Below, piece by piece: positions 41,920-57,970 of a stretch of DNA of 64,000 bases. The stretch is from an uncultured Ectothiorhodospiraceae bacterium (GTDB lineage Bacteria > Pseudomonadota > Gammaproteobacteria > Nevskiales > Oceanococcaceae). The notes under the pieces were generated by a model that made no database searches, was not told the origin of the DNA, and was given only the letters and a program-made list of their open reading frames with translations. The first letter of the stretch is position 1, and the number at the start of each line of letters is the position of its first letter. Position numbers and translations under genes: made by a program. The stretch is taken from assembly GCA_937141935.1 (NCBI GenBank), contig CAKZQS010000046.1:1-64000 (forward strand), given 5' to 3'.

Positions 41920-43304
41920 GTGGCCAGAACGACTACAAGGCCGGCAGCCTGAGCCTGTTCGCGGTGATCGCAATGGGCACGGGGGTCATGATCGGCGCGG
42001 GCATTTTCGCCTTGACGGGGCAGATCGCGGAACTGGCAGGTGCTTGGTATCCACTGGCTTTCGTCCTGGCCGCGGTGGTCAGTGCTTTCTCGGCTTACAG
42101 CTACGTGCAGCTGTCCGCGGCCTATCCCTCTGCCGGCGGCATCGCGATGTACCTCAGTAAGGCCTATGGCCGCAGCGTGATCACCGGGGGCTGTGCCCTG
42201 CTGATGGCTCTGTCGATGGTCATCAACGAGAGCCTGGTCGCCCGCACCTTCGGTACCTACGTCCTGCAGCCTTTCGGACTGTCCGAAGACAGCGCACTCG
42301 TGCCCTGGCTGGGGGTAGCCCTGATCGTGTTCGCGTTCACTGTCAACGTCGCCACCAATCGCTGGATCAGCACGATTTCGATGGTGGCGGCGATTGCCAA
42401 AGTCGGCGGCATCCTGCTGTTTGCCGGGGTCACGCTGTGGTACGCAGACTTCGGTTATCGGCCGCTCGAGGCCGCGACGACAGCCGATGGGGACCCCGGC
42501 CTGGCCAGTTTCATGGCGGCTGTGGCGCTGGGCATTCTGGCTTACAAGGGTTTCACCACGATCACCAATTCCGGCGATGAGGTGGAGAATCCTGAACGAA
42601 ACGTTGGCCGAGCGATCATCGTTTCGCTGGTGCTGTGCCTCGTCGTCTACCTGGCGGTGGCCTGGGCCGTGGGCTCTACGCTGTCCATTGACGAGATCAT
42701 CGCCGCCCGCGATTACTCGCTGGCCGAAGCGTCGCGGCCGGTACTCGGGCAGTACGGCCTTTGGCTGACAGTCGGGGTGGCCATCATCGCCACCGCCTCC
42801 GGCCTGCTGGCCAGCGTGTTTGCCGTGTCCCGCATGCTGGCGATGCTGACGAAGATGGAGCTGGTGCCGCATCGCCACTTTGGCATGCCCGGTCGGATCC
42901 AGCTGCACACCCTGGTCTACACGGTCGTGATCGCCTCGATCCTGACCTTGCTCTTCGACCTGGCCCGCATCGCCTCGCTTGGCGCGATTTTCTATCTGGT
43001 CATGGATATCGCCATCCACTGGGGGCTGCTGCGCCACTTGCGCGCAGACACCGGGGCGCGGCCAGCCATCATCGTCGCCGCCATCGTCCTTGATGCCGTC
43101 GCGCTGCTCGCCTTTCTGTGGATGAAGCTGGACAGCGATCCGATGATCGTCTGGATCGGGGTGGGCGGCGTGGCCGCGGTGTTCGCAATTACAGCGGTAT
43201 TCCTGAGACTGCACGGCGAGGCCCGCGGCGACGATCCCAATTACAACCTTCCCGATTCGTCGGCAAACACACCAACCCAGCAAGAAAGAGGAGGCGATTC
43301 ATGA
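41916..43304 (+). CDS. APC-superfamily amino acid permease
   Basis: The 462-residue protein has about 12 membrane helices. The N-terminal signature AMGTGVMIGAGIFALTGQIA (unwound helix 1) is typical of APC transporters, with further APC features in AAYPSAGGIAMYLSKAYGRS and GFTTITNSGDEVENPERNVG. It is embedded between the DUF411 and glutaredoxin-MauE genes by ATGA overlaps on each side, so it is likely made with them. In copy 1 of the module there is no permease between the two genes. It might import a thiol or amino acid such as cysteine, but the substrate is unknown. Confidence 0.9.
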   Translation: MSGQNDYKAGSLSLFAVIAMGTGVMIGAGIFALTGQIAELAGAWYPLAFVLAAVVSAFSAYSYVQLSAAYPSAGGIAMYLSKAYGRSVITGGCALLMALSMVINESLVARTFGTYVLQPFGLSEDSALVPWLGVALIVFAFTVNVATNRWISTISMVAAIAKVGGILLFAGVTLWYADFGYRPLEAATTADGDPGLASFMAAVALGILAYKGFTTITNSGDEVENPERNVGRAIIVSLVLCLVVYLAVAWAVGSTLSIDEIIAARDYSLAEASRPVLGQYGLWLTVGVAIIATASGLLASVFAVSRMLAMLTKMELVPHRHFGMPGRIQLHTLVYTVVIASILTLLFDLARIASLGAIFYLVMDIAIHWGLLRHLRADTGARPAIIVAAIVLDAVALLAFLWMKLDSDPMIVWIGVGGVAAVFAITAVFLRLHGEARGDDPNYNLPDSSANTPTQQERGGDS

Positions 43305-44032
43305 AGAAGACCGCCAAGCTGTACCGCATGGACATGGAAGGGCACATCTGCCCTTATGGCCTGAAGTCGCGCCACCTGCTGAAAAGCCGCGGCTACGACA
43401 TCGAGGACCACCGGCTGACCACGCGCGAGGAAACGGAAGCCTTCAAGCGCGAACACAACGTGAAGACCACGCCGCAGGCCTTCATCGACGGCCAAAGGAT
43501 CGGGGGCTACGACGATCTGCGCAAGCACTTCGGCATAGCCGACGATGAGGACGAAACAACCTACCAGCCCGTCATCGCGCTGTTCGGCATGGCGGCACTG
43601 ATGGCGCTGGCGCTGGCCTGGGCCACCGGCGGCGATTTGTTCCGCTACGAGACGCTGAAATGGTTCATTGCCTTCGGCATGTGCCTGCTGGCACTGCAGA
43701 AGCTCAAGGATCTGGAAGCCTTTTCATTCCAGTTTCTGCCCTACGACCTTTTGAGTCAGCGCTGGGTGCCATACGCCTACGTGTACGCATTCGCCGAAGC
43801 CTTTGCCGGCATCGGCATGCTGACGGGCGCCTTCGTGCCACTGGTGGCGCTGGTGGCGCTGTTCATCGGCACCGAAGGGGCCATTTCGGTGTTCAAGGCG
43901 GTCTACATCGACAAGCGCGAACTCAAATGCGCCTGCGTCGGCGGCAACAGCAACGTGCCGCTGGGCTTCGTGTCACTGACCGAAAACCTGATGATGGTCG
44001 GCATGGCGCTGTACATGCTGCTGCGCCTGTAG
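43301..44032 (+). CDS. Glutaredoxin-MauE/DoxX-like fusion membrane protein (copy 2)
   Basis: The 243-residue protein has the same layout and length as copy 1 at 14042-14773: glutaredoxin domain with CPYGLKSRHLLKSRG, VKTTPQAFIDGQRIGGY, then four membrane helices and KRELKCACVGGNSNVPLG. The two share long identical stretches near the CAC motif, so they are recent or tightly constrained paralogues. AGGAGG lies ahead of the ATG. The start overlaps the APC permease stop (ATGA); a channel-like gene follows by 6 bp. A role as a membrane thiol donor or relay is inferred from domains. Confidence 0.88.
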   Translation: MKKTAKLYRMDMEGHICPYGLKSRHLLKSRGYDIEDHRLTTREETEAFKREHNVKTTPQAFIDGQRIGGYDDLRKHFGIADDEDETTYQPVIALFGMAALMALALAWATGGDLFRYETLKWFIAFGMCLLALQKLKDLEAFSFQFLPYDLLSQRWVPYAYVYAFAEAFAGIGMLTGAFVPLVALVALFIGTEGAISVFKAVYIDKRELKCACVGGNSNVPLGFVSLTENLMMVGMALYMLLRL

Positions 44033-44038
44033 ACCGCC

Positions 44039-44515
44039 ATGGGCCCCACGACCACCGCGGCCTTGCTGTCGCTGACGCTGGTTGCCGGCACGGTGCTGGT
44101 GCATTTTTACTTGCTGCTGCCGGTGCTGCGGCGCGTGGCGGCCAGGCGCTGGGGCTATGGCGTACGCATGCTCGTCGCCGGCGAAATCATCGTGCTGGTG
44201 CATTGCCTGGAGGCCGCGCTGTATGCGGCCGGCTTCGCCGGCGGGGCGGCCATCGGCCTTGGCGGCTTCGACAAGGCCGAGCTGCCGATGTCGGCACTCG
44301 ACTACTTCTATTTCTCGCTGGTCAACTTCAACACGCTGGGGCTGGGCGACATCTACCCCACCGAGCAGCTGCGCATGCTGGCCGGCATCGAATCGCTGAA
44401 CGGCTTTCTGATGATCAGCTGTTCGGCGTCGTTCCTGCATGCGCTGGCGACCGACAGCGGCTTCGCGAAAGAGGCCCGCAAGGGCCAAACCAGCGACGCC
44501 GCTCAGCCCGCATGA
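44039..44515 (+). CDS. Two-helix ion channel family protein
   Basis: The 158-residue protein has hydrophobic helices and a pore-loop sequence FNTLGLGDIYPTEQLRML, which resembles the potassium-channel filter (T-x-G-x-G-D, here TLGLGD). Predicted helices before and after the loop fit the ion channel 2 fold. It follows the glutaredoxin-MauE gene by 6 bp and precedes DUF305, in a single transcript. A role in copper stress, such as membrane-potential control, is speculative. Confidence 0.78.
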   Translation: MGPTTTAALLSLTLVAGTVLVHFYLLLPVLRRVAARRWGYGVRMLVAGEIIVLVHCLEAALYAAGFAGGAAIGLGGFDKAELPMSALDYFYFSLVNFNTLGLGDIYPTEQLRMLAGIESLNGFLMISCSASFLHALATDSGFAKEARKGQTSDAAQPA

Positions 44516-44543
44516 CCACCACACTTACAACAGGAGACTTCCA

Positions 44544-45068
44544 GTGAAAATGTCCTATTGGCGCTTTCTGGCCATGGTGGCCACCTCGTCGGTGGTGATG
44601 CTCGCCTTCATGTACCTGAACACCTACGCGCTCGACCATGTGCGCTGGAGCGAGACGCGCGGCTACATGACGCTGCTGATGGCGGCGGCCATGGCGGTGG
44701 TGATGCTGAGCTTCATGCTGCCGATGTACACGAGCAAGGGGGCGAACGCGGCCATTTACATCGGCAGCGTCGTGCTGTTCGCCGGTGCGTTGTGGCTGGT
44801 GCGCAGCCAGAGCACCGTGGACGACAGCTCGTACATGCGCGCGATGATTCCGCACCATTCCATCGCGATCCTGACCAGCGAACGCGCGCAGATACACGAC
44901 GTGCGCGTGCGCGAACTCGCCGACGAGATCATTCGCGCGCAGCGGCGCGAGATCAGCGAGATGGAATGGCTGATCCGCGACATCGCGCAGAACGGCGTAG
45001 CCGAAACGCAGGCCGAGGCCGCCGCCCGGCCGCTGCCGGACTTCAAGGGCCGGCTGAAGCCGCAATAG
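44544..45068 (+). CDS. DUF305 membrane protein
   Basis: The 174-residue protein has three hydrophobic helices and then a DUF305-type helical region: YMRAMIPHHSIAILTSERAQ, with the conserved HH, and IIRAQRREISEMEWLI. GTG at 44544 was chosen as start because AGGAG lies 7 nt upstream; an ATG two codons later is also possible. DUF305 domains occur often in copper-rich loci and may bind metal through His and Met. It is the last gene of the rightward island operon, converging with the Czc-type operon. Confidence 0.85.
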   Translation: MKMSYWRFLAMVATSSVVMLAFMYLNTYALDHVRWSETRGYMTLLMAAAMAVVMLSFMLPMYTSKGANAAIYIGSVVLFAGALWLVRSQSTVDDSSYMRAMIPHHSIAILTSERAQIHDVRVRELADEIIRAQRREISEMEWLIRDIAQNGVAETQAEAAARPLPDFKGRLKPQ

Positions 45069-45156
45069 CGACACGACCAAGCGGCGCCTTGCCGCTCGCC
45101 AATCCCCAGCACAGATGCCGTTCTAATGTCGCGTCACCGCCGGAACAAGCGCCCCC

Positions 45157-46055
45157 TCATTCCTGAGGATGCGAATGGCCGTGCCCGAGGTCGTCGCAAA
45201 GCAGCTCCGGCTGGAGCGTAGGATGATCGATGCCGAATCTCGCATTGAGCATCTCGGCGATCTGCTCCAACACCTGCGGCCATTCGTCCAGCTCTTGCAT
45301 CTCAATATGCGCGGACAAAGCGCGGCTACGTGAAGACACCTCCCATACATGCAGATGATGCACGCCGGTGACGGCCGGGTGACTGACTTTTATCGCCGCA
45401 CGGACCTCAGTCAAGCTGACCCCTTTGGGGACGCCCGCCATAACGACGCGCAGGGTCTCCATGAGCAGCTTGGTAGATGAGATCACGATTAATACGCAAA
45501 TCAAAAGCGAAAGGAGCGGGTCAATCGGCATCCACCCCGTGGTGAGGACAACAACGCCTGAGCCCACCGCAGCGACTGAACCGAGCAAATCGCCCATCAC
45601 ATGCAGCATCGCCCCGCGTGTGTTGAGTGTTTGTTCGCCCCGTGCCAGCAGCCAGGCGACGCCGATGTTCACGAGCAGGCCCAAGGTTCCGACGAGCAGC
45701 ACCGACCCGCCTTCAACATCCGGCGCATCGATCAACCGCTGAATCGCCGCAACCACAATGAACGCGACGATCACGTACATGAACACGACGTTGAATAGCG
45801 CGCCGAGCACCTCGGTGCGTTGCCAGCCATAGCTCAACGCCGCGGTAGGCGGTCGTTTGGCGGCCCACGCAGCCAGCGCACCCACCGCCAGCGCCATGCT
45901 GTCAGTCAGCATGTGTCCGGCATCGCCGATCAGCGCCAGGGAATTGGCCAGCCAGCCGGTAATGGCCTCGACGATTGCGAACCCGGTGGTGACAACTAGC
46001 GCAATCAACAGCGTGCGCGTGCTCGACTGCCTCCCGTGATCGTGCCCCGCGCCCA

Positions 46056-46056
<1 letters not shown>
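45157..46056 (-). CDS. CDF-family cation efflux protein (CzcD-like)
   Basis: The 299-residue protein is a cation diffusion facilitator of the CzcD/ZitB type. It has six helices, the metal-site residues in SLALIGDAGHMLTDSMALAV and MLHVMGDLLGSVAAVG, and a C-terminal cytosolic domain with VTGVHHLHVWEVSSRSRALSAHIE. The N-terminal GHDHG and C-terminal GHGHSHPQE add His clusters. The start shares one base with the upstream stop (TGATG). It is likely to export Zn, Co or Cd to the periplasm, where the CzcCBA pump continues. Confidence 0.92.
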
Positions 46057-50763
<4,707 letters not shown>

Positions 50764-50774
<11 letters not shown>

Positions 50775-52083
50775 GGTTGTCGTCCTTGGGTTCGGTTGCG
50801 GTGTCGCCATCGGCAGCGGTCAGCGCCGCGCCGGCCAGGCGTTCCAGTTCAATGCGGTTCAGGTGCGCGCGGCGGGCGGCGTCCACCAGGGCCAGGCGCG
50901 CGTCGATCAGCTCTTGCCGGGCGGCAATCAGCTCCAGATAGCTGTAGCGCCCGGCGCGGTAGGCCTCGCGGGTCCCCGTCAGGGCCGATTCCAGCCGTGG
51001 AATCACCGCATCGCGCAACAGCGTGAACGCCTCGATGGCGTGGCTGCGGTGCTGCCACGCCTCGTAAAGGGTCGCGCGTGCGTCGATGCGCGCTGCCTCG
51101 ATATCCAGGGCGGCGGCCTCCCGGCGCCCGGTGGCCGCGGCAATGTCGCCTTGCGCACGGCGACCCGACAACATCGGAACACTGACGCCAGCTACCAGTC
51201 CGGTGCTGTCGCCCCCTTCCAGTCTGCGCACGCCAGCCCGCCAGCGCAGATTCCCGCTCGCCGCGGACTGCGCCAGCCGCAGGTTGGCGGCTTCGATCCG
51301 CTCGCGGCTTGCGAGCTGCTGGAGGTCCGGGTTCTGGTCCAGCGCGCTGGCCAGATGCTCGAAGTCGCCCACGCGGCCTGGATGGAACAGCGCGTCGTCG
51401 TCCACTTTGACGAAGTCCGGATGCGCCATGCCCCAGAGTGCAGCCAGCCGCACACGCAGTGTCGGTAGCTGATGCTCGATGTGGCCCACTTCCAACTGCG
51501 CGCGGGCGGTGGCCGCCATCGCCCGCTGCAAGTCAGCCTGTGGCGAGCGACCGCGCTCCACCCGGCTGCGCACGGTCTGCTCGGCCTGCTCGGCTAGGTT
51601 CTGCGCCGTACGCGCCACTTCCAGCTCCTGCTGCAAGGCTGCCAGCCGCACGAACAGCCGCGCGGCCTCAGCCTGGGCATCAAGCAACTGGGTGCGCTCT
51701 TCGGCAGCGAGCAAAGATTGGCGGGCATCGATGACAGCCACGCGAGAGGCGGGCCGGTCGCCCAGCTCAATGACGCTGGAAAGCGCCAACGTCAGCTCAA
51801 CGTCGTCCACGCCCTCGGCGTCGCCGGTGCCCGCGAATTCGTCGGCCTCAATGCCAAGCTCCAATGGCGGGTTGAGGCGCGCAGATGCGCGCTCGCCATC
51901 CAGAGCCCGGCGCCGCGGCGCATAGGCGATGATCGTCGGGTTGCGTTCGGTCACACGCCTGACAGTCTCGGCCAAAGTGAGAGTGTCAGCGGTTTGTGGG
52001 GGTACCTGGGCGTGGGCGTGGTCCGTGGCCAGCCACATCATCCCGACGGCGCAAATTGCCGCCCGGCGTACAGGAGAGGACAT
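50764..52083 (-). CDS. czcC: CzcC-like outer-membrane efflux protein (TolC family)
   Basis: The 439-residue protein has a signal peptide ending near DHAHA and the two repeated coiled-coil halves of outer-membrane efflux proteins. Typical stretches are TLAETVRRVTERNPTI, LRVRLAALWG and YSYLELIAARQELIDARLAL. CTGGAG is just upstream of the ATG at 52083. It is the exit duct for the CzcCBA pump and the first pump gene of the operon. A hairpin lies 38 bp before its start. Confidence 0.9.
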
Positions 52084-52120
52084 ACGTGCTCCAGAAATCG
52101 TCGCGCCATTCCGGCGCAAA

Positions 52121-52140
52121 GATGCCGCGGCGGCGGCATC
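52121..52140. repeat. Perfect hairpin before czcC
   Basis: GATGCCGC and GCGGCATC form an 8-bp stem around GGCG, between the small exported protein gene and czcC. There is no T-run on the minus strand. It might modulate read-through or mRNA stability. Confidence 0.5.
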
Positions 52141-52150
52141 GGTTCGATAG

Positions 52151-52618
52151 CTAGAGCGTTACGGGTGGAGCGCGTGCGGGCGGCCGGAGCCAGTGGCCGG
52201 GACTGCCGTGAGGCGCGGCTTCCACCAGGAGGGGAGCAAGGCCTTGCTCCGCCAACAGCCCGAACGGCACCACCACCACACCGACGAGCAAGTCCTCGCT
52301 GTCATTCTCAACCAGCTTCGCCAGAACGCCTTCGGTGGCTTCGACAATGGTGTCGATGCAGGTTTCATCCGCGCAGCCCTCATCGACGTGTGCGGAAAAC
52401 ATGCCTTCCGCGTGCGCTTCTTCCAAGCAGTGCGCTGTGCTATCCGTGCAGGCGTGCGCGTGCGCACCCATGGCGCGGCTGACCGCCAGTACGGCGAGCA
52501 ATAGCCAGATCAGCAATGATTGCTTGGATTGAGACACAGGCCAGCGTTGATGGGGAAGTCTATTCAGCGTCGAGGACGTTGACGCCGAGACACGGTAGTT
52601 AGTGTGCCATGCGTTCAT
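52151..52618 (-). CDS. Small exported Cys/His protein, CzcI-like position
   Basis: This reading frame (155 residues from ATG 52618, or 128 from GTG 52537) has a hydrophobic segment (LLIWLLLAVLAVSRAMG) followed by HAHAC, AHCLEEAHAEG and CADETC. The mature part is therefore rich in Cys and His near the N-terminus and hydrophobic at the C-terminus. It is the first gene ahead of czcC, the place where czcI lies in czcICBA operons. Homology is not proven, but the position and metal-binding residues suggest a periplasmic metal-sensing or storage protein. The start is uncertain. Confidence 0.55.
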   Translation of the reverse strand: MNAWHTNYRVSASTSSTLNRLPHQRWPVSQSKQSLLIWLLLAVLAVSRAMGAHAHACTDSTAHCLEEAHAEGMFSAHVDEGCADETCIDTIVEATEGVLAKLVENDSEDLLVGVVVVPFGLLAEQGLAPLLVEAAPHGSPGHWLRPPARAPPVTL

Positions 52619-52823
52619 CAGGATGATGGCATTCCCCAGATTCTGAATAGCACCACTGACTGCACGGCCTAGGCTACGCACGTTAAGGTGCGCCCCGAAT
52701 CGACGGTGCTGACGTGTCGACAATCCGGCAGGAAAACAGGGTCGCACGCGGAGCGTAGCGGAGCGCCCGAAGGGTGCCCGCCACGGATCGCGGGCATGAA
52801 CCTAAGGGTTCGCACCGAGCATC

Positions 52824-52857
52824 CTTCTGCGCCAGACACAAAAAAGCCCGCTTGTGC
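52824..52857. repeat. 34-bp direct repeat, left copy
   Basis: This copy is identical to 53028-53061, which lies beside tRNA-Ser. It contains AGACACAAAAAAGCCCGC, the left half of the tRNA terminator, here without its complete right half. Confidence 0.85.
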
Positions 52858-53027
52858 CGCGGCTTTTCTTCATCGATGCCGCGTGGGGCAACGGAGGGAT
52901 TGACTCGGGGCTCCTGCCCCTCGCCCCTGCGGGGCGCTCCGCTGCGCTACGCGTCCAAATCGGCTGTCCTGCCGATTTGTCGAACCCTCGCGCCGCTTTG
53001 CGGCGCTTAGGGTTCTTCTCGGCCAGT
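52858..53027. repeat. Structure-rich element between the two direct repeats
   Basis: About 170 bp with no gene but several hairpins: CAAATCGGC/GCCGATTTG (52956-52979), GAACCCT...AGGGTTC with inner GCGCCG/CGGCGC (52982-53015), and GCCCC/GGGGC near 52921-52935. It may be a tRNA-associated dispersed repeat. Confidence 0.55.
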
Positions 53028-53061
53028 CTTCTGCGCCAGACACAAAAAAGCCCGCTTGTGC
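53028..53061. repeat. 34-bp direct repeat, right copy
   Basis: Second copy of the repeat at 52824-52857. Together with the tRNA 3' end at 53067-53088 it forms a long inverted repeat (CTTCTGCGCCAGACACAAAA against TTTTGTGTCTGGCGGAGAAG, one mismatch) centred on the terminator stem. Confidence 0.85.
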
Positions 53062-53066
53062 GGGCT
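53044..53066 (-). terminator. Terminator of tRNA-Ser
   Basis: On the minus strand GCCCGC-ACAA-GCGGGC is followed by TTTTTT, a good rho-independent terminator just past the tRNA 3' end. Confidence 0.85.
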
Positions 53067-53076
53067 CTTTTGTGTC

Positions 53077-53169
53077 TGGCGGAGAAGGAGGGATTCGAAC
53101 CCTCGATGAGGCTATAAACCCCATACTCCCTTAGCAGGGGAGCGCCTTCAGCCACTCGGCCACTTCTCC
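53077..53169 (-). tRNA. tRNA-Ser (anticodon GCU)
   Basis: Read leftward, the molecule starts GGAGAAGTGGCCGAGTGG, has the anticodon loop CTGCTAA with GCT, a long variable arm, the T-arm GGTTCGAATCC and ends CTTCTCCG followed by encoded CCA. The 93-nt length and long variable arm fit serine tRNAs. It lies directly upstream of a terminator and between the metal island and csrA. Confidence 0.97.
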
Positions 53170-53273
53170 GTTTTCAGTCATCAGCATCGCCCGCGGAACG
53201 CGGTTGCTTCGAGCGCAAAAAACGCCAAAACAGGCCCCAGCCACCGCCGGCGACGAGGCGCGAAGCATAGCAG

Positions 53274-53292
53274 AAAGCCCGCTGCGGCGGGC
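53274..53292 (-). terminator. Terminator after csrA
   Basis: GCCCGC/GCGGGC pair around a 4-nt loop just past the csrA stop, followed by a short TTT run on the minus strand. Confidence 0.65.
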
Positions 53293-53296
53293 CGGA

Positions 53297-53512
53297 TCAG
53301 GCGGCGCTTTCCTTGTGCGAGGGGCCTACGCGTGCGGGCCCGGCTTCGCCGTTTTCAGCCCGTCGGCGCACGACTTCCTCGCGATGGATCGCAACATCAT
53401 CAGGCGCGGCAATACCAATGCGCACCTGCTGCCCCTTCACCCCTAACACGGTCACGGAGACATCGTCCCCGATCAACACGGTTTCCCCGCGCTTGCGTGT
53501 GAGTATCAACAT
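53297..53512 (-). CDS. csrA: Carbon storage regulator CsrA
   Basis: The 71-residue protein is an RNA-binding global regulator. [20 protein letters not shown] is the canonical start, and [15 protein letters not shown] contains the second RNA-contact surface. It binds GGA motifs in mRNA leaders to control translation. It lies downstream of lysC, with a 73-bp gap, in the recA-recX-alaS-lysC-csrA-tRNA order common in gammaproteobacteria. A terminator follows. Confidence 0.96.
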   Translation of the reverse strand: MLILTRKRGETVLIGDDVSVTVLGVKGQQVRIGIAAPDDVAIHREEVVRRRAENGEAGPARVGPSHKESAA

Positions 53513-53585
53513 CCCTGTTCTCCTCCCCGGTTATGTTTTTTCAACGCCCGTACCAGGCGTCGGTTCTCCTTTGGGAGGGCCTACC

Positions 53586-54824
53586 TTACACGGTTTCCTC
53601 GGTCGGCTCCCCTTCCAGCCCGAACTCGCGGTGCAGGTTGCGCACGGCCAATTCGAGGTATTTGTCCTCGATCACCACCGAAATCTTGATCTCGGAGGTG
53701 GAAATCATGCGGATGTTGATGCCGTCGCGCGCCAGCGCCGCGAACATGCGGCTGGCCACGCCGGCATGGCTGCGCATGCCCACGCCCACGACGGAGACCT
53801 TGACGATGCTGTCGGAGCCGCGCACCTCGGCGGCGTTCAGCTCCTTGGCCACCGCACGCACCACGCCCAGCGCACGCTGGTAGTCGCGGTGGTGCACGGT
53901 GAAGGTGAAGTCGGTCAGGTCGTTGGCGCCGACGTTCTGCACGATCATGTCGACCTCGATGTTGGCCTCGCCCACGGGGCCGAGGATCAGCGAGGCGATG
54001 CCGGGGTGGTCGGGCACGCCGGCGACGGTGATCTGGGCCTCGTCGCGGTTGAAGGCAATGCCGGAGATTACGGGCGCTTCCATCAGGTCATCATCCTCCA
54101 GGGTGATCAGCGTGCCGGGGCCGTCCTCGAAGGTGGACAGCACGCGCAGCGGCACGGCGTATTTGCCGGCAAATTCCACGGCGCGGATCTGCAGCACCTT
54201 CGAGCCCAGGCTGGCCATCTCCAGCATTTCCTCGAAGGTGATCTTGTCCAGCCGGCGGGCGTTGGGTTCCACGCGCGGGTCGGTGGTGTACACGCCATCC
54301 ACGTCGGTGTAGATCTGGCATTCGTCGGCGCGCAGCGCCGCCGCCAGCGCCACGGCCGTGGTATCCGAGCCGCCGCGCCCCAGCGTGGTGATGTTGCCGC
54401 GCTCGTCCACGCCCTGAAAGCCGGCAACGACGGGCACGCGGCCGGCGTCCAGCTCGGCCCGCAGCGCGGCCTCGTCGATGTGCTCGATACGCGCCTTGCT
54501 GTGCGCGCCATCGGTGCGGATCGCCACCTGCGCGCCGGTGTAGCTGCGCGCGGGCTGGCCCAGCTGCTCCAGCGCCATGGCCAAGAGCGCGATGGTGACC
54601 TGCTCGCCGGTCGACAGCAGCACATCCAGCTCGCGCGCGGGCATCGCGGGGTTGAGTTCCTTGGCCAGGCCGGTGAGGCGGTCGGTTTCGCCGCTCATCG
54701 CCGACACCACCACCACGACCTGGTGGCCGGCCTGGCAGGCGGCCTGCACCTTGCGCGCCACGTGGGCGATGCGCTCGGCGCTGCCCACACTGGTGCCGCC
54801 GAACTTCTGCACGATCAGCGCCAT
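53586..54824 (-). CDS. lysC: Aspartate kinase
   Basis: The 412-residue enzyme phosphorylates aspartate, the first step to Lys, Thr, Met and diaminopimelate. VQKFGGTSVGSAERI is the kinase opening; the FQGVDERGNITTLGRGGSDTTA region is the substrate site. Two C-terminal ACT domains (APVISGIAFNRDEAQ; IVKVSVVGVGMRSHAGVA) bind regulatory amino acids. It starts one base past the alaS stop, so the genes are probably cotranscribed. Length is typical of monofunctional kinases. Confidence 0.96.
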   Translation of the reverse strand: MALIVQKFGGTSVGSAERIAHVARKVQAACQAGHQVVVVVSAMSGETDRLTGLAKELNPAMPARELDVLLSTGEQVTIALLAMALEQLGQPARSYTGAQVAIRTDGAHSKARIEHIDEAALRAELDAGRVPVVAGFQGVDERGNITTLGRGGSDTTAVALAAALRADECQIYTDVDGVYTTDPRVEPNARRLDKITFEEMLEMASLGSKVLQIRAVEFAGKYAVPLRVLSTFEDGPGTLITLEDDDLMEAPVISGIAFNRDEAQITVAGVPDHPGIASLILGPVGEANIEVDMIVQNVGANDLTDFTFTVHHRDYQRALGVVRAVAKELNAAEVRGSDSIVKVSVVGVGMRSHAGVASRMFAALARDGINIRMISTSEIKISVVIEDKYLELAVRNLHREFGLEGEPTEETV

Positions 54825-54825
54825 G

Positions 54826-57429
<2,604 letters not shown>

Positions 57430-57525
57430 GGGCCGGGCGGTCGCGGTGGCGAGCAAACCCGGCATTTTAGCGGGCCGCGTGGCGCCCCGCGCGGCGCCGG
57501 CCCCTACCGCAAAATCCGCGCGGGC

Positions 57526-57963
57526 CTAGCCCTCGGCCAGTGCGTCGCGAATCTGGTCGGACTCGAAGCCCTTGCGCTGCAAAAACTGGCGCTGGCGCTG
57601 CGGGTCGCTGTGCCGGCAGCGGCGCAGTGCCTCGGCGGCCGCGGCCTGCCAGTCGACCTCGGCCTCCTCGCAGGCGCGGCGAAAATCGGCCTCGTCGAGG
57701 GCGTGGCCGGAGAACTCCGCGCGCACCAGCCGCGGCCCCTTGCCCTGGCGCGCGCGGCTGCGCACCAAGCTCACGGCGAAGCGTTCGTCAGATTGCCACC
57801 AGCCATCGGCCAGCTCGGCCGCCAGCCGGTCGGCGTCCGTGGCCGTCAGGCCCTCGCGCTCCAGCCGGGCGCGCAGCTCGGCCTGGCTGTAGTCGCGGCG
57901 CGCCAGCCAGCGGCGCGCCGCGGCCGGCGCGGTGTCGGTGCTCAGCGGTTCGCGCCGCCTCAT
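57526..57963 (-). CDS. recX: Regulatory protein RecX
   Basis: The 145-residue protein is built of three-helix repeats (ARRWLARRDYSQAELRARLE; ELADGWWQSDERFAVSLVRS; FRRACEEAEVDWQAAAAEAL). RecX binds RecA filaments and limits RecA activity. Start at ATG 57963 was chosen; a GTG at 57975 would add four residues. It follows recA in the same direction, with a short tandem repeat between them. Confidence 0.9.
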   Translation of the reverse strand: MRRREPLSTDTAPAAARRWLARRDYSQAELRARLEREGLTATDADRLAAELADGWWQSDERFAVSLVRSRARQGKGPRLVRAEFSGHALDEADFRRACEEAEVDWQAAAAEALRRCRHSDPQRQRQFLQRKGFESDQIRDALAEG

Positions 57964-57970
57964 GGGCGCC

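Noticed and set aside
45069-45156. AGCGGC...GCCGCT inverted repeat between DUF305 and the CDF gene as terminator
   Set aside because: The stem is short and has no T-run, so it was not called.
52774-53117. Small rightward frames upstream of tRNA-Ser
   Set aside because: They run through terminator hairpins and into the tRNA, have no ribosome site and read as repeat translation.
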